The translations under genes were made by a program, and so were the position numbers. Below the pieces are notes generated by a model. It saw only the letters and a list, made by a program, of their open reading frames with translations. It was not told the origin of the DNA and ran no database searches. A DNA stretch of 64,000 nucleotides. It comes from Maridesulfovibrio hydrothermalis AM13 = DSM 14728 (GTDB lineage: Bacteria > Desulfobacterota > Desulfovibrionia > Desulfovibrionales > Desulfovibrionaceae). The number at the start of each line of letters is the position of its first letter. Within the stretch, counting starts at the first letter, position 1. Positions 45,410 through 54,543 of the stretch are shown in pieces. The stretch is taken from NCBI RefSeq assembly GCF_000331025.1, contig NC_020055.1, forward strand, positions 1,105,870-1,169,869, read 5' to 3'.

Positions 45410-46834
45410 ATGAGTGAAGCTAAAAAACGTGCGGTAATATTTACCGTTTCAGTTACCCAGTTTACAATGCCGTTTATGTTTTCCGCAGTGGGGATCGCCC
45501 TGCCGGTTATCGGCAGAGAGTTCGGAGCCAGCGGGCTGGATTTAAGTCTGGTTGAGTCAATATATATAGGAAGTGTTGCTGCACTACTTATTCCGTTCGG
45601 GCGTCTTGCTGATATGCACGGAAGGCAGCCAATGTTCAGGCTCGGAGTATTGCTTTATGCAGTATTTACTTTTTTTCTCGGTTTTGCGCATAACATTGAA
45701 ACTGTGATCATCCTGCGTATGGCTCAAGGGATTGCAGGCGGTATGGCGATTGCCACCAACATGGCCTTGCTCACTGATGCTGTTCCCAAAAATGAACGAG
45801 GCCGGGCGATGGGGCTGGCTGTTGCTGCGGTATTTGTGGGCCTTTCAGCGGGGCCGTATATCGGCGGACTTGTTACCACTCATTTCGGATGGAGATGGCT
45901 TTTTTTTCTGGGTATGATTCCACTTGGTCTTTCCTACATAGTTGCTCATCTCAATCTTGAAAGTAAATTCCGGCCATCATCGGAAAAATTCGACTGGATT
46001 GGCAGCATTGTTGTGGCTCTGTCAGTCACAGCACTTGTTTTCGGTGGAACCGGCATTGGCGCAGGCTGGTCTGGCCCTGTTCTGCTTTTTGCCGGACTGG
46101 CAGGTTTTGTTCTGTTTATCAAAATTCAAAACAGCTTGGAATATCCTCTTGTGGAGCTGAGTCTTTTCAAAGAGCGGGGGGATTTTTTTGATGCATCTAT
46201 TGTACAATTTATCAACTATGCCGGGACGTTCGGTATAGTCTTCCTTTTCAGCCTTTATCTGCAAAGTGTAAAGGGTCTGTCTCCGCATCAGGCGGGACTT
46301 GTTCTTGTCATTCAGCCGATAGTTCAAGCTGTGCTGTCTCCGCTGTGCGGCAGGCTGGCGGATTCTTTTTCACCGCGAAAAATAGCTCTTGTCGGGATGC
46401 TGGGGTGTACCGTCGGAACGATTATGGGAGCGATGGTTACATTTGATACGACCCTTCCTTATCTCTACGTCATGTTTACGGTGCTGGGCGTTGGTTTGGC
46501 TCTTTTTTCTGCTCCTAATATGATTATTCTGATGAGCAGCGTACCGCCGTCCCGTTTCGGTTTTGCATCAGCTATCACAGGTGCTTTAAGAACAATCGGT
46601 ATGGTTGCGAGTATGGTTGTTATCGCAATATTTTTGTCCACTATCATGGGGGATGTGCCTGTCACTCCGGAGTCCGCAGACACTTATCTGTTAGCAATGC
46701 GTTTTTCGCTGATAACTCTTTCCGGTCTGTGCGTACTGGCAGTACTTGTTTCCATACGCGCAGTGATACGCAAGTCCGCGGTTGCCAAAAAGGGGCTTTG
46801 TGTGCAATCTGCCGGAGACAGCAAGGAGGGTTAA
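45410..46834 (+). CDS. MFS multidrug-type efflux transporter
   Basis: The 474-aa transporter has about 14 TM segments (DHA2-like). It has the MFS motif A region GRLADMHGRQPMF near residue 65 and motif C-like GLSAGPYIGGLV near 148. It follows marR by 40 nt with GAGG before its ATG. The pair is the standard MarR-controlled drug/proton antiporter arrangement. Substrates cannot be predicted. Its stop codon is immediately followed by the rsmG ATG (TAAATG), which implies co-transcription, an odd link between efflux and rRNA methylation. Confidence 0.92.
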   Translation: MSEAKKRAVIFTVSVTQFTMPFMFSAVGIALPVIGREFGASGLDLSLVESIYIGSVAALLIPFGRLADMHGRQPMFRLGVLLYAVFTFFLGFAHNIETVIILRMAQGIAGGMAIATNMALLTDAVPKNERGRAMGLAVAAVFVGLSAGPYIGGLVTTHFGWRWLFFLGMIPLGLSYIVAHLNLESKFRPSSEKFDWIGSIVVALSVTALVFGGTGIGAGWSGPVLLFAGLAGFVLFIKIQNSLEYPLVELSLFKERGDFFDASIVQFINYAGTFGIVFLFSLYLQSVKGLSPHQAGLVLVIQPIVQAVLSPLCGRLADSFSPRKIALVGMLGCTVGTIMGAMVTFDTTLPYLYVMFTVLGVGLALFSAPNMIILMSSVPPSRFGFASAITGALRTIGMVASMVVIAIFLSTIMGDVPVTPESADTYLLAMRFSLITLSGLCVLAVLVSIRAVIRKSAVAKKGLCVQSAGDSKEG

Positions 46835-47524
46835 ATGGCAGAAATTAATATTAGCGGAACCGATATAGTCGGGGCGGCACGAAAAGCCGGAAGAAGGCTT
46901 GAAGATGATCTTAGTCTCGATGAAGGGTTCAGATCTCTGGCCGATCAGGCGAGGATTCTGGCCTATTATATGACGCTGCTGTCCAAGTGGAATAAGTCTA
47001 TGAATCTGGTCGGTCCGCGCAAATGGACTGAGGTTTTTCACTCGCTTATCATAGACAGTCTGCACCTTGCTGATTTTTTAAACGCTCTTGATCTGCCCAA
47101 GGCTCCAGTCACTCTCGACCTCGGAGCCGGTGCAGGGCTTCCCGGAATACCTCTGCGAACGGTATGGCAGCAGGGCGATTATTATCTGGTGGAGTCACGC
47201 CAAAAGCGTTCTATTTTCATGCGTACAGCTCTGCGCATGATGCAGCTTCCCCGTACTGAGGTTATTCAGGGGCGGGCAGAAAAAATTCCGCAGGAAATAC
47301 TCCCTGCGGATTTAATCTTAAGCAAAGCTTTTATGCCTTGGAAAGAACTTCTGCCATTTGTTCAGCCCATGCTGGCAAAAAAAGGCAGGATCATAATTCT
47401 GTCTAATAACTGCGCGCCGGATGAGTCAGAAGTATTACCCCTCGGTTATAATCTTGAAATATCACGCGAGTACAAAGCAGGGGATAAAAAGCACTATTTC
47501 TGGTCGCTGCTGCCTGCTAGCTGA
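46835..47524 (+). CDS. rsmG: 16S rRNA m7G527 methyltransferase RsmG
   Basis: RsmG methylates G527 of 16S rRNA with SAM. The 229-aa sequence has the SAM-binding motif LDLGAGAGLPGIP near residue 91 and VESRQKRSIFMR near 125. The middle region with LSKAFMPWKELL corresponds to the usual catalytic and RNA-contact part. The N terminus is longer than in E. coli (207 aa). It starts right after the MFS stop codon. Its last 31 bases overlap the convergent 72-aa gene. Confidence 0.9.
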   Translation: MAEINISGTDIVGAARKAGRRLEDDLSLDEGFRSLADQARILAYYMTLLSKWNKSMNLVGPRKWTEVFHSLIIDSLHLADFLNALDLPKAPVTLDLGAGAGLPGIPLRTVWQQGDYYLVESRQKRSIFMRTALRMMQLPRTEVIQGRAEKIPQEILPADLILSKAFMPWKELLPFVQPMLAKKGRIIILSNNCAPDESEVLPLGYNLEISREYKAGDKKHYFWSLLPAS

Positions 47525-47712
47525 CCAAGCAGTCCACCTTTGAAAATAAGTTTGGTGGCATGCTCGTCCGCGATTTCAGCGACATCCATCAATTTTTCAA
47601 GGAAATCCAGAATTTCAAATCTTTTCTCTTCAGTGCCGTTGTCAAACTCAAACTGCATGTCACCAGAGGTCATGTAGTGCTCAAGTTTTTCCAGATATTC
47701 ATTATTGATCAT
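47494..47712 (-). CDS. 72-aa acidic protein overlapping rsmG
   Basis: The function is not recognised. The small helical protein is highly acidic in its N-terminal two thirds and ends with a short hydrophobic turn (KLIFKGGLLGQLAG). It has no signal peptide. It is judged real because GAGGA lies 4 nt before the ATG and because it stands on the minus strand ahead of the rlmH cluster in the same direction. Its 3' end overlaps the rsmG 3' end by 31 bases (convergent), so the two transcripts may interfere. Could be coded with rlmH as a small regulatory protein, but no evidence shows this. Confidence 0.65.
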   Translation of the reverse strand: MINNEYLEKLEHYMTSGDMQFEFDNGTEEKRFEILDFLEKLMDVAEIADEHATKLIFKGGLLGQLAGSSDQK

Positions 47713-47783
47713 AGCATCCTCAAATTGAGTTATTGTTAAGATGAGTTTTTGAAGGCATTACGGGGCCTTAAAGCACAATTTTT

Positions 47784-48254
47784 CTAAACATGATGATAAG
47801 GAGAGCCTCGCAAAATTGAGGCGGCGCGGTAAAGCTGTTCGAGCAGCATTGTGCGGGCCAGCTCATGGGGCAGAGTCATTTTGCTTAAGGAAAGTTTGAC
47901 TCTAGCCATATTCTTTACTTCTTCGGAAAGTCCAAAGGGGCCTCCGATGACGAAGCAGGGAGTTAAATTCGGGTCTTCGGTCCAGCGGCGCAGGTGTTTG
48001 GAAAGTTCTACAGAAGTCATTTCCTTGCCTTTTTCATCCATGCAGATGAGCATGTCTGAAGGGCGTATCTTCGTGATGATGGACTTGCCTTCACGTAGAA
48101 TCTTTTCTTCGGGCGGCAGCTTTCCCGGTGCATCTTTAAGAATGGTTTCATCCAGTTTGTGAAATCTGCCCAGCTTTTTGGTATAGTGCGCACAGGCATC
48201 ACGGAAAAAAGGCTCTTTAATCTTGCCGACCCATACAAATCTTAGTTTACTCAT
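47784..48254 (-). CDS. rlmH: 23S rRNA pseudouridine-1915 N3-methyltransferase RlmH
   Basis: The 156-aa SPOUT methyltransferase modifies pseudouridine 1915 in helix 69 of 23S rRNA. It has the trefoil-knot signatures FVIGGPFGLSEEV near residue 104 and LPHELARTMLLEQLYRA near 128, ending GSPYHHV, as in the E. coli enzyme (155 aa). It follows the phosphoesterase gene by 5 nt, and an AGGT site precedes the ATG. Its cofactor site is formed by the knot residues Gly-Gly-Pro-Phe-Gly. Confidence 0.95.
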   Translation of the reverse strand: MSKLRFVWVGKIKEPFFRDACAHYTKKLGRFHKLDETILKDAPGKLPPEEKILREGKSIITKIRPSDMLICMDEKGKEMTSVELSKHLRRWTEDPNLTPCFVIGGPFGLSEEVKNMARVKLSLSKMTLPHELARTMLLEQLYRAASILRGSPYHHV

Positions 48255-48259
48255 TAAAA

Positions 48260-48931
48260 TTATACCTGTTTAAGATCTGCTGAAAGTTTTCCGTCAGCAA
48301 GGGATATAAGTACATACCCGCCACCGGAAGCCATGCCGGGATTGATGATATGGGATTTCCCGATATTGTCTACGCCGCTTGATTCGTGGATATGTCCACA
48401 GATCACTAAATCAGGCTGAACCTTTTCGATGAAGGCGCGTACAGACTTGCTGCCCACGTGCATTCCGTTTGAGATAATATCAACGGCGGTGTTGTATGGT
48501 GAATCGTGCACTGCAAGGATCAGTTGATCGTACTCGCCTGTTTTGGCGTATGTCCGGTCCAGCATTTCAGACATTTCTTCTTCGCTTACCTCGCTCGGAG
48601 TCCCGAACGGGGTGGGGATTGAGCAGCCTACTCCCATGATTTTTATCCCCTCAGCCAGTTCATGAACTTCCATATGCAGGTTGGCATTTTTAGTTTTTAG
48701 AAAGTCGGTTACGTTGCTGCGATCCATGTTTCCGGCCTGAGCCAGAATCCGGGGATTTATTTTGTAAATGGAATCCCACACTTTTTCTACCGCGCCGTGT
48801 GGTGAATGATTGGTAAGGTCTCCGGTGACGATTACAGTGGCGGCTTTTTCAATATCGGGGATGAGGGAGGGAAGGTTCAGGCTTTGGTGAATGTCACCGA
48901 AGGCTATCCAGTTAATGGTATTTTCAGACAT
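48260..48931 (-). CDS. Metallophosphoesterase (calcineurin-like)
   Basis: The 223-aa cytoplasmic phosphoesterase has the metal-binding set GDIHQS (Asp/His) near residue 12, GDLTNHSP near 38, GNMDRSN near 66, HDSPY near 141 and GHIHESSG near 178. These define a dinuclear-metal calcineurin-like fold. Substrates range from phosphodiesters to nucleotides and are not readable here. A GGAG ribosome site lies 7 nt before the ATG. It probably shares a transcript with rlmH. Confidence 0.88.
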   Translation of the reverse strand: MSENTINWIAFGDIHQSLNLPSLIPDIEKAATVIVTGDLTNHSPHGAVEKVWDSIYKINPRILAQAGNMDRSNVTDFLKTKNANLHMEVHELAEGIKIMGVGCSIPTPFGTPSEVSEEEMSEMLDRTYAKTGEYDQLILAVHDSPYNTAVDIISNGMHVGSKSVRAFIEKVQPDLVICGHIHESSGVDNIGKSHIINPGMASGGGYVLISLADGKLSADLKQV

Positions 48932-49203
48932 GATATCTCCGTTGATGCATAGAAATTATATTTATCCGGACTTTGTAATGTACCTGTTTAGAAGGGGTTA
49001 ATACCATTATTGTTTTCAAAAACCAATGACCGGCAATGAGCTGAAATAAACGGGAAAGTATTTGATACCGCGGATATTGAAAGTGAAATTTTTTTGTTAT
49101 TGTTTCATTCTCTTGTTGATATACTGGGATAAGGCATGATTTTATTGTGCCGTCTTGTTTATAAAATGGTGAGATAGAGACTGTTAAAAAACAGGTGAAT
49201 GTT
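48932..49203. other. Divergent gene-free region before the 5-FTHF cyclo-ligase gene
   Basis: About 270 AT-rich bases with no supported ORF. A 6S RNA gene often precedes this ligase in other bacteria, but no large closed-bubble structure was recognised here. Confidence 0.35.
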
Positions 49204-49779
49204 ATGGATAAAGAAGTCATCAGGCAGAGATTGCTTAAAAAGCGTTCCGAAATGCCCGGGCCGGATGTTGATTTTATGAGCCGTAAAATAGTTAATGCAC
49301 TTAAGGAGCTTAAGCAATGGGAGCAGGCCGATGAGGTTTTGCTTTACTGGCCTATCAGAAATGAAGTTGATGTACGGCCGCTCCTGCAATCAGCATGGGA
49401 TAGCGGCAAAAAACTATTTATGCCCTGCTGTCGTCGCAACGAACCGGGGGTAATGGATTTCGGCGTGGTCCGTGCGGAGAAAGAGTTGCTGAGCGGTTCA
49501 TTCGGAATAAAAGAACCCTGTCGTATACAATGCGAATTTCCTGATGCAGTTTTGCCTGATATCATTGTTGTGCCGGGGGTGGGATTTGACCGTCGCGGTT
49601 ACCGCATTGGTTTCGGGGGCGGTTATTATGACCGGTTTCTGGCCCGTCCGCAAAAGGAGGGGTTTTTGTCTGTGGGAGTTTGTTACTCTTTTCAGCTTGT
49701 GGAAGGTTTTCCTGTTGAACCGTGGGATAAAGCAGTGCAGGTGGTATGCACTGATAAGGATATGATATGGAAAAGTTGA
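49204..49779 (+). CDS. 5-formyltetrahydrofolate cyclo-ligase
   Basis: The 191-aa enzyme converts 5-formyl-THF to 5,10-methenyl-THF with ATP, recycling folate. Signatures: N-terminal RQRLLKKRSEMP, VPGVGFDRRGYRIGFGGGYYDRFL near residue 125 (split here as VPGVGFDRRGYR and IGFGGGYYDRFL) with the substrate-binding loop, and WDKAVQ near the end. A GTG-initiated frame begins at 49195, but the ATG at 49204 has AGGTG about 6 nt upstream. It overlaps the pgeF gene by 13 nt, so the two form an operon. Confidence 0.92.
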   Translation: MDKEVIRQRLLKKRSEMPGPDVDFMSRKIVNALKELKQWEQADEVLLYWPIRNEVDVRPLLQSAWDSGKKLFMPCCRRNEPGVMDFGVVRAEKELLSGSFGIKEPCRIQCEFPDAVLPDIIVVPGVGFDRRGYRIGFGGGYYDRFLARPQKEGFLSVGVCYSFQLVEGFPVEPWDKAVQVVCTDKDMIWKS

Positions 49780-50513
49780 CTTATATACCTTTTGTTTTTC
49801 CGGGGCTGGAAAATGTTTCGGCAGTTTTCAGCACCAGAAAAGGCGGCAAATGTAAAGCTCCCTTTGATGAAGGTAATTTATCTTTTGACGTGGGTGATAA
49901 TCCTTTTGATGTCAGAGAGAATCGCACTGCCCTTGCGGCCTCGCTCAGCATTACGCATTGGCATGAATGCAAACAGGTTCATGGTGACATAATACATTTT
50001 GAGCCGGAATCAGGTTCTCCCGGTGATCAGGCAGATGTTGAGGGGGACGGTCTTGCTGTTTCAGAAAAAGGGCATGCACTGGTTATTAAAACCGCAGATT
50101 GTCAGCCTGTTTTGCTTGCTCATAAAAGTGGCGCGTTTGTGGCGGCTCTGCATAATGGATGGCGGGGCAATGCCATGAATTTTCCCGGAAAGGCTGTCAT
50201 GCGTCTTTGCAGACATTATGACTGCAACCCCGCAGATTTACTTGCTGTAAGAGGGCCGAGTCTAAGTCCGCCGGTTTCAGAATTTATTAACTTTGCCACC
50301 GATTTTGAGCCGGGTTTTGAATCATATTTTAACGAGGTCGACAGCACCGTGGATTTGTGGAGGTTGACACATGATCAGCTTGCGGAGGCAGGTCTTGAGT
50401 CTGGCAATATTTACAGTCTTGATATGTGCACCTTTTCCATGCCGGATACTTTTTTTTCATATCGGCGAGACAGGGAAACAGGACGGCAGTGTTCACTTAT
50501 ATGGATAAAGTAA
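49767..50513 (+). CDS. pgeF: PgeF/YfiH-family multicopper-type protein
   Basis: The 248-aa protein belongs to the YfiH/LACC1 family. It has the three conserved zinc- or copper-ligand motifs: KQVHG with His near residue 71, TADCQPV with Cys near 112 and HNGWRG with His near 130. Members have been described as purine nucleoside phosphorylases, adenosine deaminases or peptidoglycan-editing factors, so the exact reaction here is open. It starts inside the upstream ligase gene. A terminator for the convergent cheV follows. Confidence 0.88.
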   Translation: MEKLTYIPFVFPGLENVSAVFSTRKGGKCKAPFDEGNLSFDVGDNPFDVRENRTALAASLSITHWHECKQVHGDIIHFEPESGSPGDQADVEGDGLAVSEKGHALVIKTADCQPVLLAHKSGAFVAALHNGWRGNAMNFPGKAVMRLCRHYDCNPADLLAVRGPSLSPPVSEFINFATDFEPGFESYFNEVDSTVDLWRLTHDQLAEAGLESGNIYSLDMCTFSMPDTFFSYRRDRETGRQCSLIWIK

Positions 50514-50560
50514 TTTTTAATTTTATAAAGAGCGTGAGCGGCTCTATTTTAAAATACCAG

Positions 50561-50594
50561 AAAAAGCCCCTTTGGAAAGTTCCAAAGGGGCTTT
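50561..50594 (-). terminator. Terminator of cheV
   Basis: AAAGCCCCTTTGGA (50563-50576) and TCCAAAGGGGCTTT (50581-50594) form a 14-bp stem; on the minus strand it is followed by TTTTTCTGG. May also act for pgeF on the plus strand. Confidence 0.88.
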
Positions 50595-50616
50595 AAGTCA
50601 CTTTAATAAATATGTA

Positions 50617-51582
50617 TTATTCTTGCTGGGCTTCATTGATGAGTTTGAAAACTCTTTCTGCCAGCTGGTTGATTTCTGCTTTTGAAATCTGATCATCAGC
50701 ACCTACAGATTCACCTTTATGGAAGAGGGTATCAGTGATGATCGAGGAGCAGAGCAGAACCGGAAGGTGTCTAAGCTCCATATCATCTTTGATGCGTTTG
50801 GTCAGGTTATGACCATCCATGACAGGCATTTCAATATCGGTCACCACAATGTCCAGATAGTCGTCAATAGTTGTACCTTCAGCTTCCGCCTTGGCCCGCC
50901 ATTCTGTAATTTTATCCCATGCGGCTTTACCGTTGTGGGTTCTGGTTACCTTGAATCCGGCATCTTCGAGCATCTGCCCGATCATGCGGCGGATCATGGT
51001 GGAGTCATCGGCGATAAGAGCTTTGAGCTGTCTCTTTTCGATCTGATCAACCAGAGAAGCTTCAGGGGCTTCAGTCAGGTCCATTCCGGGGTTAAGGTCA
51101 GCTACGATCTTTTCAAGGTCGAGCAGGAAGACAATACGCCCTTCCAGTTTAACCACACCGGTGATGGAGTTTGCTGTAAGTGAAGAAACCTGCCTGCTGG
51201 GCGCTTCGACCTGTTCCCAGCTGATGCGGTGAATTCTTGTAACACCGGAAACAAGGAATGCGGTGGAAATTTTGTTGAACTGGGTGACGATTACTTTAGG
51301 GGCTTCGTCTTCAATTCTGTTTTTACCTACCCTGCGGCTAAGGTCGATCAGGGGAATAATTTCTGACCTGAGGTCAAATGCACCGAGGACGGCATCGTTA
51401 GCTGCATCAGGCATATCTGTAAGTTCAGGCAGCCTGATGATTTCAACTACTTTGGCTACGTTGATTCCGTAGTAGCTTCGTCTGGTAGCATCATCACGTA
51501 CATTGTCAATTTCGTCGATATAAAATTCAACTATTTCAAGCTCATTGGTGCCTGATTCAAGTAGAATATTCGTGTGGGACAT
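50617..51582 (-). CDS. cheV: Chemotaxis coupling protein CheV
   Basis: CheV couples chemoreceptors to CheA and tunes by phosphorylation. The 321-aa protein has a CheW-like domain (about residues 15-170, including YGINVAKVVEIIR) and a C-terminal receiver (about 185-318) with acidic DD pair (IADDST), phospho-acceptor Asp in VVTDIEMPVMDG and Lys in ISKAE. A GGGGGAGG site precedes the ATG. It is transcribed alone, next to sugar-transferase genes. It may serve the polar chemotaxis array of the cell rather than the cluster at 59-64 kb. Confidence 0.95.
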   Translation of the reverse strand: MSHTNILLESGTNELEIVEFYIDEIDNVRDDATRRSYYGINVAKVVEIIRLPELTDMPDAANDAVLGAFDLRSEIIPLIDLSRRVGKNRIEDEAPKVIVTQFNKISTAFLVSGVTRIHRISWEQVEAPSRQVSSLTANSITGVVKLEGRIVFLLDLEKIVADLNPGMDLTEAPEASLVDQIEKRQLKALIADDSTMIRRMIGQMLEDAGFKVTRTHNGKAAWDKITEWRAKAEAEGTTIDDYLDIVVTDIEMPVMDGHNLTKRIKDDMELRHLPVLLCSSIITDTLFHKGESVGADDQISKAEINQLAERVFKLINEAQQE

Positions 51583-51796
51583 TTATTCCTCCCCCTGAAA
51601 AAATAACGGGTAAGCCAGCATTAAACTAATTGAACGACTATTGCTCAGTCTAATATTAGCTCGAAATGATTGTTTATGAAAGATGTTTTTCAACTTTATA
51701 ATTAAGTTTGTCTCTTTATTTCCAGTGCAAACGTACAAAATGTCAACTGGCTTGGGGCCGGTATTTAAGAAATATATATAAAAATAACACAAAAAG

Positions 51797-52891
51797 TCAA
51801 AAATAAGCCAGATTGTCATAAATTTTTATATAATTATTGGTCATGCGGATGTTTTTATACTTTTTTCCGCCACCGTGAAACCCTTGTGACCCCATTTCTC
51901 TGGCCTGTCTTTGATTATTTAACAGATTTGATACTTTATCGGCAAATATTTCTTTTTCATAAGGGGGCACTAAAATTCCGTTTACACCACTGGCAATCTG
52001 TTCAACCACTCCGCCCACAGCGTAGCTTACCGGCGCAAGGCCGCAGGACATCGCTTCCAGTATCACCAGCGGGTGGTTGTCTGCCAGTGTAGGGTACGCA
52101 AATACATCCGCGGCAAGCATGAACTGTCTAAGCATTCTTCTATCTACATAAGGGATAGAAAGAAAGTCACCTTCCCGTGAATTTTTATCTCCGCCGATGG
52201 CAAATCCAACTGCTTCCGGGACTTTTGTTTTAATCATATTCCAATAATTTTTCCAGTCCGGACCGGATTTATAGCCGGCACTCTGTCCACCGTGGGCGAT
52301 AAAAAGGACAACTTTAGATGATGGATGCAGTCCGAGTTTTTTTCGGGCCTTTTTTTTATCGGCCATGTTTTCGGGCCAGGGGATGCCGTTGGGAATGATT
52401 TTAACTGAAATATGCTTATCAGCTTTGCGGGTGAGCCTTGCAAGCCAGCTTGAGGGAGAAATGATTACTGCTTCTGAATCAAGCAGTGCTGAAATATTTT
52501 TTTTGCGTACAGTTTCAGAGTCAGGGAATTTTCTGGGGCAGGGATCAAAGCATTTTTTATCAAAATGGGTGCAGCTTAATGGATAAGAGCAGCCTCCGGT
52601 AATCATCTGAGTATCGTGGAGGGTGATGATCACTTTCGTCTGCTTTGGCAGCGAGGACAGAAATGCTGCCGGATCAGCAGAGGAATGCAGGTGTACAATT
52701 GAGTTTTCAGGAACAGCGCGTGCTGCTTTTTCAGGAGAGATAAGTCTGTCACCGGGATTTTCAGATGCCTCAAATGAGTGGATGGTTTGGTATCGGGACT
52801 TTTTAAGCCCTTCATAAAGCAGCGAGGCAATCCTTGTGGCTCCGCCGCTTTTGGCTAGAGCGGTATGCTGGATTACGGTTTGTTTCAGCAT
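51797..52891 (-). CDS. GT4-type glycosyltransferase
   Basis: The 364-aa cytoplasmic retaining glycosyltransferase has a GT-B fold: N-terminal acceptor domain with ITLHDTQMITGGC near residue 90 and C-terminal donor domain with FAYPTLADNHPLVILEAMSCGL near 275, shown in part, with the EX7E pair near 275-284. Family 4 uses nucleotide-sugar donors. It overlaps the upstream glycosyltransferase by 7 nt, so they are translationally coupled. The N-terminal Cys-rich segment (CTHFDKKCFDPCPRKF) is similar to other GT4s acting in surface polysaccharide or O-antigen synthesis; the product is unknown. Confidence 0.85.
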   Translation of the reverse strand: MLKQTVIQHTALAKSGGATRIASLLYEGLKKSRYQTIHSFEASENPGDRLISPEKAARAVPENSIVHLHSSADPAAFLSSLPKQTKVIITLHDTQMITGGCSYPLSCTHFDKKCFDPCPRKFPDSETVRKKNISALLDSEAVIISPSSWLARLTRKADKHISVKIIPNGIPWPENMADKKKARKKLGLHPSSKVVLFIAHGGQSAGYKSGPDWKNYWNMIKTKVPEAVGFAIGGDKNSREGDFLSIPYVDRRMLRQFMLAADVFAYPTLADNHPLVILEAMSCGLAPVSYAVGGVVEQIASGVNGILVPPYEKEIFADKVSNLLNNQRQAREMGSQGFHGGGKKYKNIRMTNNYIKIYDNLAYF

Positions 52892-54543
52892 GTTTTTTCC
52901 AGAATGTCATGTTTGATGCACCACAGGATATGGAACTGGGCTTCACGGTCAGACAGCTCCGGAGCGAGAGACTTGATTTTTACAGTCAGCGTAGCAGAGC
53001 TGATCGGTTTACGGGCAAAAAAGGCCGTTTTGCGGATGATCTCCTTTTTTAAAATTCTCTCCAGTCCCGAGTAAATAAGCGGAAATTCCTTCCCCTGATA
53101 AATTGCCAGTCCGGTGATACTGGTAACCAAAATGGTTTCCTCATGTAACGATGATGTGGTGTAGTGGGAGAAAGTCTCACCGAAACGGACCTGAGCCGGA
53201 TGGCGGATATCGCGCAATTTTCCAATATCAACAGGGATGGTGTTAAGCTCTTCCCATAGTTTGATATGTTGCAGAATGACTTCTTTCCAGATGAAATTTT
53301 TATGCACCCGCGCGGTTCCGGCTTTGCCCATTGCTATTCTTATTTCAGGATTATTGATGAGCATTTTCAGTGCTGAAGCCAGTCTGGGAGTCAATACCGC
53401 AGTCTGCTGGGACATTAGCAGATGGTATTGATTGTCAAAGATAAGCGGGGCCATCACGTCAAGCTCCGGCGTTGCCTCTGCACCTATTGTTTCAATGAGC
53501 AGTCCGGTTTTGCCATCGATAATTAAATCACGGTATCCATCATATTCTGAAGCGATAACGGGCAGTCCCGTGGCTCCGGCCTCAAGAACGGTTAGACCGA
53601 ATGTCTCCTGCGGATTATCTGAAATGGAGACAAAAATATCCGCAGCCCGGTAAAGGTCGATTTTTCTGGCATCTGAGGGGCGGGTAAAAATTGAAAGTTC
53701 GAGTCCCATGTTTTTTGCCAGCTCAGCGAGAGTGTCTGGAAAGTCGTCTCCATCATCACTCCAGCCTGCCAGAATAACCCGTACGCTGCTGCGCTCCATG
53801 CCGGCAGCAAAGAGTCGCTGCATGGCTCGCAGGAGTGGCAGAATGTCCATTTTGGAGTAATGAGCAATACGTCCGAAGACCAGAATATTAACCCGTCCGT
53901 CAGCCGGGTTAATATCGAGATTGACCAGTGACTGAATTTTCTGCTGTTCGTCTGGAGGAGTCAGGGGGTCGGGGTTGATTCCTAAAGGAATTTTTCTTAT
54001 CTGCGGAACGGGAAAGTTCTCTGCATCCAGTTCAAAGCCTTCACGTAGATGCCGGAAGTATTTTTCAACAACTTCTGTACCGGGAGTGGAGGTAGCCACA
54101 ATGCAGTCCCGCAAGGTTGTGCCCTTCCATATATAATTGAGGAATGAAGAGCCGTAGTTGTTGTAACTCAGAGAGTGGGTAGTACCGGTAATGGGGAAAA
54201 TATTCTTGGCGAATTTGTTTCTGACCCGTGCCAGATGGGGGGGATACAGAATGCAGTCAGACTGATGAAAACAGAAATATTCCTGACTGCTGATGGCCGC
54301 AGGAAGTTCCCGCCTGTCCATTATTTTGACTTTTCCTCTTTCGGCAAGATCAGGAAAATTGTTTTTAACAAAGTTTGCAAGACCTTCGCGGATATTCGCG
54401 CCCGAAATAAAGAAGTGATACTCGTCAAACGGGTCCAGATTGAATAAGCCGCTGATGAATCCTATGTTGGCAACCTTTCTGCCCAGTATGGGGCCTGCTT
54501 CACAGAAGGGGTCCAAAGTTCCCCATATTCTTTGAGTTTTCAT
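52885..54543 (-). CDS. GT4-type glycosyltransferase, long form
   Basis: The 552-aa protein has a GT-B architecture with a donor-binding core around ILVFGRIAHYSKMDILPLL near residue 227 and DNPQETFGLTVLEAGATGLPV near 305 (EX7E; shown in part). The C-terminal 140 residues extend beyond the fold and may bind an acceptor or partner. It is the first gene of the two-gene glycosyltransferase operon. A TTGACA at 54580-54575 on the minus strand is the best -35, but its -10 is poor. The 5' region of 54544-54829 is otherwise shared with the GGDEF gene. Confidence 0.82.
   Translation of the reverse strand: MKTQRIWGTLDPFCEAGPILGRKVANIGFISGLFNLDPFDEYHFFISGANIREGLANFVKNNFPDLAERGKVKIMDRRELPAAISSQEYFCFHQSDCILYPPHLARVRNKFAKNIFPITGTTHSLSYNNYGSSFLNYIWKGTTLRDCIVATSTPGTEVVEKYFRHLREGFELDAENFPVPQIRKIPLGINPDPLTPPDEQQKIQSLVNLDINPADGRVNILVFGRIAHYSKMDILPLLRAMQRLFAAGMERSSVRVILAGWSDDGDDFPDTLAELAKNMGLELSIFTRPSDARKIDLYRAADIFVSISDNPQETFGLTVLEAGATGLPVIASEYDGYRDLIIDGKTGLLIETIGAEATPELDVMAPLIFDNQYHLLMSQQTAVLTPRLASALKMLINNPEIRIAMGKAGTARVHKNFIWKEVILQHIKLWEELNTIPVDIGKLRDIRHPAQVRFGETFSHYTTSSLHEETILVTSITGLAIYQGKEFPLIYSGLERILKKEIIRKTAFFARKPISSATLTVKIKSLAPELSDREAQFHILWCIKHDILEKTC

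Noticed and set aside
48932-49203. 6S RNA gene before the 5-FTHF cyclo-ligase
   Set aside because: No long central bubble with flanking stems was recognised.
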